This document shows, piece after piece, positions 41,363-50,768 of a stretch of 64,000 nucleotides of DNA (within the stretch, counting starts at the first letter, position 1; each line of letters starts with the position of its first letter). A program made the translations under genes and the position numbers. Source of the DNA: JBCAXA01 sp038749025 (GTDB lineage: Bacteria > Pseudomonadota > Gammaproteobacteria > Steroidobacterales > Woeseiaceae); the NCBI GenBank assembly GCA_038749025.1, contig JBCDIL010000011.1, positions 1 through 64,000 of the forward strand. Direction: 5' to 3'. The notes under the pieces are model-generated. The model was not told where the DNA came from and made no database searches. It saw only the letters and a list, made by a program, of their open reading frames with translations.

Positions 41363-44300
41363 GTGGCGGAGACGAGCAACAATCAGGTGGGCGGCACAGC
41401 CGAGCGGCGTTTTGAAGTCGGTCGGCATTTCGTCGTCGGCGGCGTTGTACCGGTTGATCGGCCGCTGTATTTGCGCCGCGCTGCCGATAGCGAGCTGTAC
41501 CGTCTCGCGTCGAACGGCGAATTCGCACATGTGTTTGCGCCACGCCAATCGGGTAAATCATCACTGACGGCGAGAGTGGCAGAACGGCTGCGAAATGATG
41601 AGCGCCTCGTTGCCGTTATCGACCTGGAGCAGATCGGCTCGAGAGACGACCAACTCGACACGGCACGGTGGTTTTATAGTTTCGCCTTTCGTTTACTTCG
41701 CCAGTTGCGTATCAAGATCGACTTGCAGGATTGGTGGCAAGACAAGTCGATTTTGACCAACCGGCAACGGTTAACCGAATTGTTTTGGGACGTTGTGCTA
41801 TCTAACACCGACCAAGCGGTGACGGTGTTTATTGACTCTCCACAGCCCTTGGATGCGTTGCCGTTCGCCGACGAATTGCTGGGCGCGATCGACGCATTAC
41901 ATACGGCCAGAGCGGCCGAGCCAGATCTGGCGAGGCTGAATTTCGTATTGCTGGCTGTCGCCGAGCCCGAAACGTTGCGGGGCCGCGAGGAGCTGAGTTT
42001 TTTCGCCGCGAGTCAACGCGTCGAGCTATCGCCGTTTACACGCGCCGAACTCGATGCCTTAACGGATTGGTTACCGCTGCCGATCGACGCCGCGCGTACC
42101 GTGCTCGATCGTATTTTCTACTGGACGAATGGCCAGCCATTTCTAACGATGAAATTGGCGCGCCGGGTTGCTCGTCAAGTGGCATCGGGACAGGGCGCCA
42201 GTACCGACGTTGACCACGGCGTGCGGCACCTGTTTGGTCACGCTCAAGTGCTCGATAGCGAGCCGCATCTTGGCGTTATCCGTCGCGCGCTGCTCGAGGA
42301 ATTACCCGATCGCGAGCAAGTGTTGACCTTGTACGGCCGTATTCGAAAAGGCGATCGAATCGCCGCCAATCGTGATTCGCTGATCCAACGGCGCTTACTT
42401 GGCGAAGGACTGATTGCCGTCAATGGCGACGGTCGGCTGACTATCGCCAATCGTATCTATGCACTGACGCTAACGACGCGTTGGGTTAACGATAACTTAC
42501 CGATGCGAATTCGCTCGACGGCGATGGCAGCGGCAGTGGCGATCTTCGCCGTGTTGATCCCACTGTGGTACGTCGAAATTCTGCCCCGCGATTGGATCGC
42601 GACGATTCAGAATCCAACGAGTGTCGAGGATGCCACTGAAGCGCATGAGCGCATGCGAGCGTGGCCAGGCCACCGGCAACTAGCGAACCAATTGCTAGCG
42701 AATTACCTAGATCGCCGCAGCCGTTCGGCGCGTGAGCTTGACGATGTTCTTGAGTTCGACCGCTTACTGCGCGAACTGCCAGGCACGTCCAAGCGCGCTG
42801 ATGGATTGACAGCCGCGTTCTGGGATAGAGAAGCATCGCGACAGGCGCTAATGGCTGATCGTGACGGTGCGTTGCGCTCGCGTCTCGCCGCACTCAAGGT
42901 CGTTACCGGCCGCCGCCTGCAGGCCGCGCAATCGTTGGTGGGCGACGATTACGGTCGCCTCATTGCGGTGTTAAGACAGACCGATCCCATCGACGTCGCG
43001 GCGCTCTCCAAGGATGCGCGTGTTTTAACCACCGTCAGCGATGCAATCGTGCGCCAGTTTGACATCGGCGCAGGATCGCAACGGCCAACGGTGGAGTGGG
43101 AGACCGCTGCACTCGATGTTTTTCCGGTTTTCTCGCGCTTACCCGTCACAGGGCGTGGCAGCGCCGGGCGGTTCTCCGTGCAAATCAATGTCGCCCACGA
43201 TCGTGTCTCGGACCTTAGTGTCCGACTGACCAGCCCGTCGGGTCGTAGTGTGTCATTGGCCGGAATCGACGCGATCGTTGCGCCGGGCGCAGGGATGCAC
43301 TTTTCCAGTCGCGAGGTCAGTGAACTGCGCGCGCTTGAACAAGAAGATGTTTCCGGTGGCTGGACGCTCAGCATTGTCGACCGGCGACCAGCCATTGCCG
43401 GTACGCTGATTGGCTGGCAACTTGACTTCGCTCGTCACGGGGCGTTCGCAGCGGGCGAGTCGCCGGCCGTTTTGCGTGAGCCGGCGCTTGCACCGGTCAG
43501 TCGAACCGTGCTCAGCCCGGCGGCGCGTTACGCGGTTGCATTGCCAGCGTCTCCAGACGGTATCGCCCAAGTGTGGGACACAGCGACTCGTCAGGCGATC
43601 GCGTCGATACCGATCACCGGCGCCGATCGAATTATTGGTTTCGTACTCGACGAGCGTGTCTTGCTGGTGGCCCGTGCGCAGGGACTGGTCGCTTATGCAC
43701 TTGCCACTGGCGATGCGTCTTGGTCGCCACCCGTGTCAACGACGGTGCTGCTCAGCGCGTTATCGGTGAATCGCCAGTTTTTGGCGATTGTCGGTGCGGG
43801 TGCTGACGCCGAATTGACGATTTTCGATCTGATCGAGGAACGTGCGGTCGCGACACTACCGGTAGCCGCGGAGCTGGCCGGCCTGGCGATATCGAGTGAC
43901 GGTGCGCGCGTTGCTATTGCCTACGCTGACCAGACCGTGCGCCTGTGGGCAACGGCCAGCGGTGAGCCGGTAGCGGAGGTAGCGGTGCCCGCCGCTGTCG
44001 CGGCATTGGATTTCAACGCCAACGATCGGCAGGTGCTAATCCGCAGCAACGATGGACACTTGTCCTTCTGGGATTTCGCTGCGGAAGATCAGACCTTGGT
44101 AACACGCCGTTCGTCGACGGATTGGTTGATGGCGGTTGATCCTGGCGGGCGACGTATGGTTCTTGGTAATCCTGCGGCAGGTTTTGCCGTCGTCGATGCA
44201 ACGAGGCTGACGCCGGTAGTGCCATTGATCCGCACTGGCAACCGTGCTGAACCCTACACTCTGCGGTTTAGTGGTGAGCGCGATACGTTGTTACTGGTTA

Positions 44301-45313
44301 ATCCGGTGTCCGGTCTAGCCAAAGTCTTCCGCGTTGATGATGACCCCACGCTGATTGATGCAGGCGTACCGATCCTCGTTGATGCGTCGTCCGGCGCTGA
44401 TAGTGCAACGCTGACCGAGGCACGTGACGACGGGACGGTACGCTTCTCGTCGGTCGACGGCTCGGCGGGCCGCGCGGTCGATCGCGTCAGCTTCGTTGGT
44501 CATACGGCGCCGGTCGTTCAAGTGCGCCAAAGTACGGCAGGAACGGTTGCCGCGTCACTGGCGTCGGACGGAAGTGTTCGAGTCTGGGAAGCCGCTGAAG
44601 CCGCCCCGCGACCGTTCTTCATTCGATTGCCAAGCGCCGATATTGTGACGATGACGTTCAGTCCTGACGAACGCTGGTTGTTACTGGCTCTACCCGGTGA
44701 AATTCGGCTCTTCGATGCCTTCAATGGCACGGCGGTCGCCTCTCGAACATTCGATAACACCGTCACTGTGGCCGAGTTTTTGTCGCCTGAACGACTTGCG
44801 ATCGGTCATGACAATGGCCTTATCAGCGTGTTGTCCGTCGAGCAAAGCCTGATCGGTGACCAACAGGTCGTTAGCGACAGTGCCGTAACCGCGTTAGTGG
44901 CCGTAACAGCCAATCAGCTTGCGGTCGCCACGTCAGCCGGGAACATCGATCTGGTCTCCTTAGATCCAGCGGTTGCCGTCAGCCACGCAGTAACTGGAGA
45001 GGCCTGTCGCGAGTTGGCGGTGTCCGGGGATGGCTTGCGATTGGTGTGTCGAACAGACAATTGGTTGGTGAGCTCAGCGATCAACCCGGGTAGTGCCGAA
45101 CGCGTGTCTGCGCAGTTGCTACCTGCGCTGCGGTTTTCGATGGGGATGGCGGTCAGTCGCGATGGCCTCGAGGTGTCGCTGCTCGGCCACGGCGCGGAGT
45201 TGCAGCGCATCACCGTGCGATTGGATCAAAGCGCACCGTTGAACAGCCCCGAAGCTATCGACGCAACGCTGCGTGCATGGCGTGAGCGCCTACCAGAGTT
45301 TGCTAGCCCTTAG
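41363..45313 (+). CDS. AAA-ATPase/TM/P-domain/WD40-like signalling protein
   Basis: A 1316-residue protein. Residues 20-370 are an AAA_35-like STAND-type ATPase: FVVGGVVPVDRPLYLRRAAD opens it, Walker A is PRQSGKSS at 60-67, and VFIDSP (near 155-160) is the Walker B. One membrane helix is at about 385-406. Residues about 585-690 resemble a proprotein-convertase P-domain (LSVRLTSPSGRSVSL, GGWTLSIVDRR, GWQLDF). About 700-1300 is a series of WD40/beta-propeller units with GHTAPV, LASDGSVRVWE and VAIAYADQTVRLWA. The start is GTG 41363; earlier in-frame sequence is Arg-rich and non-conserved. The domain set resembles sensor/effector ATPases. It ends 11 bases into the opposing gene. Confidence 0.88.
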   Translation: MAETSNNQVGGTAERRFEVGRHFVVGGVVPVDRPLYLRRAADSELYRLASNGEFAHVFAPRQSGKSSLTARVAERLRNDERLVAVIDLEQIGSRDDQLDTARWFYSFAFRLLRQLRIKIDLQDWWQDKSILTNRQRLTELFWDVVLSNTDQAVTVFIDSPQPLDALPFADELLGAIDALHTARAAEPDLARLNFVLLAVAEPETLRGREELSFFAASQRVELSPFTRAELDALTDWLPLPIDAARTVLDRIFYWTNGQPFLTMKLARRVARQVASGQGASTDVDHGVRHLFGHAQVLDSEPHLGVIRRALLEELPDREQVLTLYGRIRKGDRIAANRDSLIQRRLLGEGLIAVNGDGRLTIANRIYALTLTTRWVNDNLPMRIRSTAMAAAVAIFAVLIPLWYVEILPRDWIATIQNPTSVEDATEAHERMRAWPGHRQLANQLLANYLDRRSRSARELDDVLEFDRLLRELPGTSKRADGLTAAFWDREASRQALMADRDGALRSRLAALKVVTGRRLQAAQSLVGDDYGRLIAVLRQTDPIDVAALSKDARVLTTVSDAIVRQFDIGAGSQRPTVEWETAALDVFPVFSRLPVTGRGSAGRFSVQINVAHDRVSDLSVRLTSPSGRSVSLAGIDAIVAPGAGMHFSSREVSELRALEQEDVSGGWTLSIVDRRPAIAGTLIGWQLDFARHGAFAAGESPAVLREPALAPVSRTVLSPAARYAVALPASPDGIAQVWDTATRQAIASIPITGADRIIGFVLDERVLLVARAQGLVAYALATGDASWSPPVSTTVLLSALSVNRQFLAIVGAGADAELTIFDLIEERAVATLPVAAELAGLAISSDGARVAIAYADQTVRLWATASGEPVAEVAVPAAVAALDFNANDRQVLIRSNDGHLSFWDFAAEDQTLVTRRSSTDWLMAVDPGGRRMVLGNPAAGFAVVDATRLTPVVPLIRTGNRAEPYTLRFSGERDTLLLVNPVSGLAKVFRVDDDPTLIDAGVPILVDASSGADSATLTEARDDGTVRFSSVDGSAGRAVDRVSFVGHTAPVVQVRQSTAGTVAASLASDGSVRVWEAAEAAPRPFFIRLPSADIVTMTFSPDERWLLLALPGEIRLFDAFNGTAVASRTFDNTVTVAEFLSPERLAIGHDNGLISVLSVEQSLIGDQQVVSDSAVTALVAVTANQLAVATSAGNIDLVSLDPAVAVSHAVTGEACRELAVSGDGLRLVCRTDNWLVSSAINPGSAERVSAQLLPALRFSMGMAVSRDGLEVSLLGHGAELQRITVRLDQSAPLNSPEAIDATLRAWRERLPEFASP

Positions 45314-47207
45314 TGCTCAGCTGACGATGGCTGTCGTACAGTGCTTGCACGCGTGCCTGCAACGTGGCCGCGGTCGCATCGGCGGGATCGATCGGCTCGC
45401 CGGCAACTAGCCCGATTCGCGCGCGTAAACGTCTTGGTACTTTGAGCGCGGCCTTACCGTCTTTAAAACTCAACCAACTTCCCCACAGCCCACACAATGC
45501 CATCGGGATTACCGGTACCGGCCGGCGAGCTAGAATGTTCTCGACCCCCGGTCGGAAGTCTGCGATTAGCCCGTCACGCGTCAAGGCGCCTTCCGGAAAA
45601 ATACCGACGACGTTACCGGCGACAAGTTCCGCATCAATCTTCTCGTAGGCCGCTTCAAGAAGTTCTGGGTCTTCGCGCCGCCCAGCGATTGGAATCGCCT
45701 TTGCCGTTTTAAAAATAAATGACAAAACTGGGATCTGGAAAATCTTAAAGTACATGACAAACCGGACCGGCCGCGGCACGCTGCCGCCGATAACCAGTGC
45801 ATCGGCGTAGCTGACATGATTGCAGACGATAAGCGCCGGGCCCTGCTCCGGAATATTGTCGAGATCGTCGCTGCGAATTCGGTACAAGGTATGAATCAGG
45901 ATCCAGGTCATGAAGCGCATGACGAATTCTGGCAGCAGCGTGAACAGATAGATCGAGACCGCGATGTTCAGCAAACCGAAGACCAGAAATATCTGCGGGA
46001 CCGTCGCGCCACGAGCAGCGAGCAAGGCCGAAAAACCGGCAGCGGCCACCATGAAAACCGAATTCAAAACGTTATTGGCGGCAATGACCCGAGCCCGCTG
46101 GCGCGGCTCTGAGCGCTGCTGCATCATCGCGTACAGCGGTACGCTATAAATGCCCCCAACTAAGCCGAGCATGGTGAGGTCAAAAAGGATACGCCAGACA
46201 TCGGGCCTCGCGACAATCTCACTGAGTGACGTTAGCGATATCGCCAATGGCGTCGGTTGGGCGAAATAGAGATCGATCGCGAATGCACTGAGCCCCAGCG
46301 CTCCGAGCGGAACAAGGCCAAGCTCGATCATCGGTCCAGACAAGCGTTCGCAGAGCAACGCACCGATGCCGATACCCACCGCGAAGGTGATTGGCAGCAA
46401 GATATGGACGTTGGCACTGTCTGGCGGTACGCGCAGAATGATGTCAGCGTAGACTGGCAACTGCGACATCGCGACCAAGCCAAATGACCAGAACCAACTA
46501 ATGCCGAGGATCGCGAGAAAGACGCTACGCGGTTCGCGAGCCATGCGAATGACGCGCCACGTTTCCGGTATGGGATTGAACCGAAGCCGCAGCGCCGGTT
46601 CTGGTGCAGCGGCTGCGGGGATCATTGCCGCCGTCACGCACCCGAGTACGGCGATTCCGACGAGCACGCCGCCAAGTACGTGCACCGATTCGCCGCTGAC
46701 GGCGATACCGCCGACGACCATGCCGACAATGATGGACAAGTAGGTTGCGCCTTCCACGAGCGCGTTGCCACCGGTTAATTCCTCGCGGCGCAGTACTTGC
46801 GGGAGCATCGAATACTTGACCGGACCGAAGAGGGTCGACTGAGTGCCCATCAGGAATAACAAGCTAAGCAGCGCGAGACCACTGCCGCTGGCAATTGCGA
46901 GCCACGCAGCCAGCATCAATCCGAGCTCAAGGACCTTTATGCGTAAAATAAGCGATGCTTTATCGAACTTGTCGGCGAGTTGCCCGGCGAACGCCGAAAA
47001 TAGAAAGTACGGCAGCATGAAAACAGCGGCGCTAAGGCTCGCGACGACATCCGGCGACATGCCACCGACGGATAAGCGGCCTTGCGTAACCAGGAGAATA
47101 AGGCCGTAGCGCAGAACGTTGTCATTGAGGGCCGTTAATGACTGCGTGAGAAAATACGGCAAAAAGCGCCGTCGGCCGAGCAAGGCGAACTGCGACGGCT
47201 CAGCCAT
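45303..47207 (-). CDS. MFS transporter fused to PlsC-type acyltransferase (lysophospholipid remodelling)
   Basis: About 634 residues. The first 420 residues are a 12-helix major facilitator with FAGQLADKFDK and MGTQSTLFGPVKYSMLPQ as in LplT-like flippases. Residues about 430-610 are a 1-acyl-glycerol-3-phosphate acyltransferase: NHVSYADALV (H-x4-D) and FPEGALTRDG. In E. coli LplT and Aas are separate; here the flippase and acyltransferase are joined, as in several other proteobacteria. It should import and reacylate lysophospholipids. I start at ATG 47207; ATG 47285 would add 26 residues with no ribosome site. Confidence 0.9.
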   Translation of the reverse strand: MAEPSQFALLGRRRFLPYFLTQSLTALNDNVLRYGLILLVTQGRLSVGGMSPDVVASLSAAVFMLPYFLFSAFAGQLADKFDKASLILRIKVLELGLMLAAWLAIASGSGLALLSLLFLMGTQSTLFGPVKYSMLPQVLRREELTGGNALVEGATYLSIIVGMVVGGIAVSGESVHVLGGVLVGIAVLGCVTAAMIPAAAAPEPALRLRFNPIPETWRVIRMAREPRSVFLAILGISWFWSFGLVAMSQLPVYADIILRVPPDSANVHILLPITFAVGIGIGALLCERLSGPMIELGLVPLGALGLSAFAIDLYFAQPTPLAISLTSLSEIVARPDVWRILFDLTMLGLVGGIYSVPLYAMMQQRSEPRQRARVIAANNVLNSVFMVAAAGFSALLAARGATVPQIFLVFGLLNIAVSIYLFTLLPEFVMRFMTWILIHTLYRIRSDDLDNIPEQGPALIVCNHVSYADALVIGGSVPRPVRFVMYFKIFQIPVLSFIFKTAKAIPIAGRREDPELLEAAYEKIDAELVAGNVVGIFPEGALTRDGLIADFRPGVENILARRPVPVIPMALCGLWGSWLSFKDGKAALKVPRRLRARIGLVAGEPIDPADATAATLQARVQALYDSHRQLSTKG

Positions 47208-47407
47208 TGCCTGCGCCACAAGTCGACCCACGGCCTCGAAACGTGCTTTTTGTGAACCAGTGCACCCTCTCACTGGTCTGAACACGAGATATTTGCCTTA
47301 ATGCGACGGGGATCATGATTTCACAGCCGATTTGGCTCAAATTACGCTCCTGTTGCCGTAGTTGCACTCCGCACACGCACTACGAAACCTGAGGTCTGCT
47401 GGTCGTC

Positions 47408-48022
47408 GTGACAAAGTTTACGGGAAATCTGACGCTTATCGGGGCGGCACTCGCCACACTCGTTGCCGGTTGTGCCGAAGAGGTGCCGGTGCGCACCGTC
47501 ACCGAGTTCATGGAAGACCAAATCGGGCTTGAGGCGACCCTCGCACGCTGCAACACAGATCGGCGTGGTACGCGCAACGACCCCGAATGCCGTAACGCCC
47601 GTGAGGCTAACAAGCGAATGGCATCCGAGCGAGAAGCCGAATTGCAGCGGCGCTTTGACGAAGAAAGCCAACGCAAGCGCGATGCCATTCGGGCGCGTAA
47701 CGAGGCGACCGAAGCGGCGCGCCGACGCGCTGAAGAAGCGGCGCGTGAGCGTGAAGAGTTTCTGTACGAACAGCAATTCAACGGCGATGCTTCGAGTGTT
47801 GCACCGAACGCGGATACCAATGGCGCCGCGCAGAGCAGTACCGGGCCATCCGATGGCGCCGCAGAGTCACCGGTGCCAGGCGTCGATGAAGCGGCAGAGG
47901 ACTCGCCAGACGATACCGCCGCGCCGGCTGATGAGGAGACGACCGACTTGGATGCCGTGCGTCGTGAACTTGAGCGTCGCAATCAGGATTCCAATCAGCG
48001 GTCGAACGACCCGGTCGGCTAG
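47408..48022 (+). CDS. EexN-like lipoprotein with charged coiled coil
   Basis: A 204-residue protein with a lipobox VAGC (Cys22). The segment TVTEFMEDQIGLEATLARCNTDRRGTRNDPEC fits EexN-type small lipoproteins in pattern: a hydrophobic stretch, RCN and a Cys after an Asp-Pro-Glu. Residues about 75-120 form a strongly charged Arg/Glu coiled coil. The tail is acidic and Pro/Ala-rich. Classical EexN is about 80-100 residues and serves conjugative entry exclusion; no conjugation gene is near, so the role is probably different. The GTG start is at 47408. Confidence 0.75.
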   Translation: MTKFTGNLTLIGAALATLVAGCAEEVPVRTVTEFMEDQIGLEATLARCNTDRRGTRNDPECRNAREANKRMASEREAELQRRFDEESQRKRDAIRARNEATEAARRRAEEAAREREEFLYEQQFNGDASSVAPNADTNGAAQSSTGPSDGAAESPVPGVDEAAEDSPDDTAAPADEETTDLDAVRRELERRNQDSNQRSNDPVG

Positions 48023-48795
48023 TTATCGTCGTCGAGAGGTTGTTGCCCGAGCCCGAACGTTACCAGGCTGTCGTCGTCATCGGCAGCACCTTCGTCAGGC
48101 GTATCGGTAGAAGCAATGGGGCTAACGTCAGAGGCGATCTTGGCGAGAAACCGCTGCGCACTTTGCGGTAATTGACTCAGTTTCAGTGGTTGGTCGTACG
48201 GTGGCGCAAAACCTGCGTTGCGGTAATAGCGCTGCGTATTGCGTGATTCGACTCGAACGAGCAACCCCTCAACGGAAACACCGGCAAACAAGCCGCCCGC
48301 AACCGCGTAGCTGACTACCGCAGCGTCGGCTTGAAAATCGCTGGAGGCACTGGCACGGCGACCGAACGGACCAGCTGCGACGCCAGCATCGGCGCCTAGT
48401 GTCAAGCCGCGATTGAGTAATGCGGCAACCGCCTGTTCGGAGCGAAACACCAATAGCAACTCCATCGACGAGAGGCCGGCCTGCCAACCGAAGCTGCCGC
48501 CCGAGACCGTTACAAACACCGGTGGCTGCCATTGCCCGTTTGCGGCTCGCCGTAGCAACACGCCTCGGCCGAAGCTGCCGCCGAACCCGAACCCGGCCTT
48601 TATAAGTTGCGGTACAACGATAACCGCTCGGGCATCGCTACGCAGTCTTTCCGGTAGGCTGCCACCGATACCGGTAACGACCCCGTCCCACGACAGCGCC
48701 GCGTTGTCGATACGAATATCGAGAGCGTTTTCGGCCTGCGCCGCCGTCGCTAGCGCGACAGCGGCGATAACGACAAACAGTCTTGCCTGGTTCAT
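48019..48795 (-). CDS. SYLF (Ysc84-like) lipid-binding domain protein
   Basis: A 258-residue protein with a signal peptide (cleavage near the AAQA at about 22). The SYLF region is at about 40-210: RAVIVVPQLIKAGFGFGGSFGRGVL, GSFGWQAGLSSMELLLVF and DAAVVSYAVAGGLFAGVSVEG. Bacterial members are exported and thought to bind lipid. The start overlaps the stop of the M48 gene as ATGA. The stop shares a CTAG with the opposing EexN-like gene. Confidence 0.88.
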   Translation of the reverse strand: MNQARLFVVIAAVALATAAQAENALDIRIDNAALSWDGVVTGIGGSLPERLRSDARAVIVVPQLIKAGFGFGGSFGRGVLLRRAANGQWQPPVFVTVSGGSFGWQAGLSSMELLLVFRSEQAVAALLNRGLTLGADAGVAAGPFGRRASASSDFQADAAVVSYAVAGGLFAGVSVEGLLVRVESRNTQRYYRNAGFAPPYDQPLKLSQLPQSAQRFLAKIASDVSPIASTDTPDEGAADDDDSLVTFGLGQQPLDDDN

Positions 48796-50726
48796 GGTGT
48801 ATCGGTTCCGACGATGGGAGGTAGCGGGCATTGCAAAACCGCCGCGGTTGCCCGTAACAATTCGACTTCAGCGAGTCGCAGTCCTTGGTCACTAGCGGCG
48901 GTCTTGACCAAGGCCGTGATGAGGCGTTGCTTGTCCTGTCCGTCCAAGCGGTTGAGCACGGCGAGAGCGGCGTCGGTACGTTGCACCCAGTCGCCGGGCA
49001 TGCTGAGTTCCGACCACTCGGCTCGCTCGCGCTCAGAGATCGGTAGCTCTGCCAACCCGCGGCGGTACGCATCGGTAGCGTCGCGGGCGGTTTCGTGACC
49101 CAGGTAGGCGAACACCGACAAAACGGTGCGAGCCGCACGCCGAGCGCCAGCTGATGCGCGCAGTCGCCGAGATCCGACCACCGCGTGGCGCGGTACCTGC
49201 GAGTCCCGTAACTTGCTTTGCAACACGCGGGCGACCGCATACTCGAACAGCTCGACGTGGCCATCCGCTTGGATCAATTCGTCGACCAAGTCGATCAGAA
49301 ACGTGAGCTGCGCTGTTGGCCGCGATTTCAATGCCGGGAAGGCAATTTCGAGAAGCGGCAGGCGGTAGATGACACCGAGGTTGGCGAATTCGTCATAGAG
49401 CTCGGCGACCCGTTTTGAGCGTAACTCGCCGAGCCTGGCTGTTAGCAAGTTGAGCTGCCGTTGGCGTTCCGGCTCGTCGGCATCGAGTACTAAGGCCAGT
49501 GCCAACAGGACCGACTGATCGCGAGAATGCGCGGCACTGTCCAGTAATTCGGGGACGGACCGCCGCAGGCGTCCAGCGAAGTCGACATGCCGCTCCGCCG
49601 GTTGGCCGGATTGCTCAAGCCACGCGGTCGCATTGACGTCGCGTTCGCCGGCAAAACCGCTGACCGGTGCATCGCCGGTATCGAACGCCAGTGTCGACGG
49701 GCCATCCGCACGGCGTGTTCGATCTGCGGTGAACGAGGCATCGAGCGCGGCGATGCGTTCGTCCAACGGTGGGTGAGTTGCTAGTAGGCCGGCTAACATC
49801 CGCTGTCCGTTGGCAAACAGCATGTGACTGATTTCTTCTGTATCGGTGGCACCCATGCGCGAGCCGTGTTGGTAACCGCCAATCTTCTTCAACGCACCGG
49901 CTAAGCCATCGGTTTGGCGCGTAAATTGAACGGCCGAGGCATCGGCAAGAAACTCGCGCTGTCGTGAAACGCCCGCCTTGATTAAACGCGCTGCGAACAC
50001 GCCGGCATAACCGATGATGAATAGCGCCACCCCAATAGCTACCAGCGCACCTGCGCCATTGTTGCGGGACGAGCTGCTGCGGCGACGGCCCGAGCCGCGC
50101 AAAATAATTCGTCCGATCATCCCAATCGCAAGAATCCCGAACAGGATGCCGATTAGCCGGATATTGAGGCGCATGTCGCCGTTGAGCACATGGCTAAACT
50201 CGTGCGCGACAACACCTTGCAGTTCATCGCGGCTAAGTTGCTCAAGTGCACCGCGTGTGACGGCGATGGCTGCGTCTTCGGAGCCGTAACCGGCAGCGAA
50301 CGCATTAATCGCGCTTTCGTTTTCCAAGATAAAAATATCCGGGACAGGTACGCCAGACGCGATGGCCATTTCTTCAACGACATTGCGAAATCGCCGCCGA
50401 AGTGGATCATCACTGTCCGTTGCAACGGGTGTCGCGCCAAGGTCCATCGCGACTCGCGCGCCGCCGCCTGAAAGGCGAGCGATGCGGTACAAGCTGGCGA
50501 GGCCGATAAAGCCACCTGTTCCAATTGCTGTACCGCCTAGCAACGCAACGTTGTTGCTCAGTCTCGTCAGTAACGGGTCACCGGGAGTTACGAATTGATC
50601 AGCAGAGAACGCGACGCCGACAACCGCGGTGACAAGCGCAACGATGATGACAACCGCGAGTGAGTACAGCACGATCAGCCGGCGGGTCATCCGTCGCGAG
50701 CGATCTTGCGCGTCGAAAAAATTCAC
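48792..50726 (-). CDS. M48 family metallopeptidase (HtpX-like) with long C-terminal extension
   Basis: A 644-residue protein. Two membrane helices are at about 17-39 and 60-82, then the zinc motif VVAHEFSHVLNGD (HExxH 175-179) and a further helical pair (about 186-206 and 227-250). A third ligand Glu lies in SRQREFLADASAV. Residues about 345-644 are a helical extension beyond the usual HtpX length, with no recognised domain. It follows lemA, which is a common pairing. It likely degrades membrane proteins. Confidence 0.9.
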   Translation of the reverse strand: MNFFDAQDRSRRMTRRLIVLYSLAVVIIVALVTAVVGVAFSADQFVTPGDPLLTRLSNNVALLGGTAIGTGGFIGLASLYRIARLSGGGARVAMDLGATPVATDSDDPLRRRFRNVVEEMAIASGVPVPDIFILENESAINAFAAGYGSEDAAIAVTRGALEQLSRDELQGVVAHEFSHVLNGDMRLNIRLIGILFGILAIGMIGRIILRGSGRRRSSSSRNNGAGALVAIGVALFIIGYAGVFAARLIKAGVSRQREFLADASAVQFTRQTDGLAGALKKIGGYQHGSRMGATDTEEISHMLFANGQRMLAGLLATHPPLDERIAALDASFTADRTRRADGPSTLAFDTGDAPVSGFAGERDVNATAWLEQSGQPAERHVDFAGRLRRSVPELLDSAAHSRDQSVLLALALVLDADEPERQRQLNLLTARLGELRSKRVAELYDEFANLGVIYRLPLLEIAFPALKSRPTAQLTFLIDLVDELIQADGHVELFEYAVARVLQSKLRDSQVPRHAVVGSRRLRASAGARRAARTVLSVFAYLGHETARDATDAYRRGLAELPISERERAEWSELSMPGDWVQRTDAALAVLNRLDGQDKQRLITALVKTAASDQGLRLAEVELLRATAAVLQCPLPPIVGTDTP

Positions 50727-50768
50727 AGCCCTACCGTCACTCTCACTTAGGCGACGAGGTCGCGCGGC

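Noticed and set aside
47408..48022. Conjugative element suggested by the EexN-like lipoprotein
   Set aside because: No tra/trb, relaxase, integrase or direct-repeat boundary is seen on either side.
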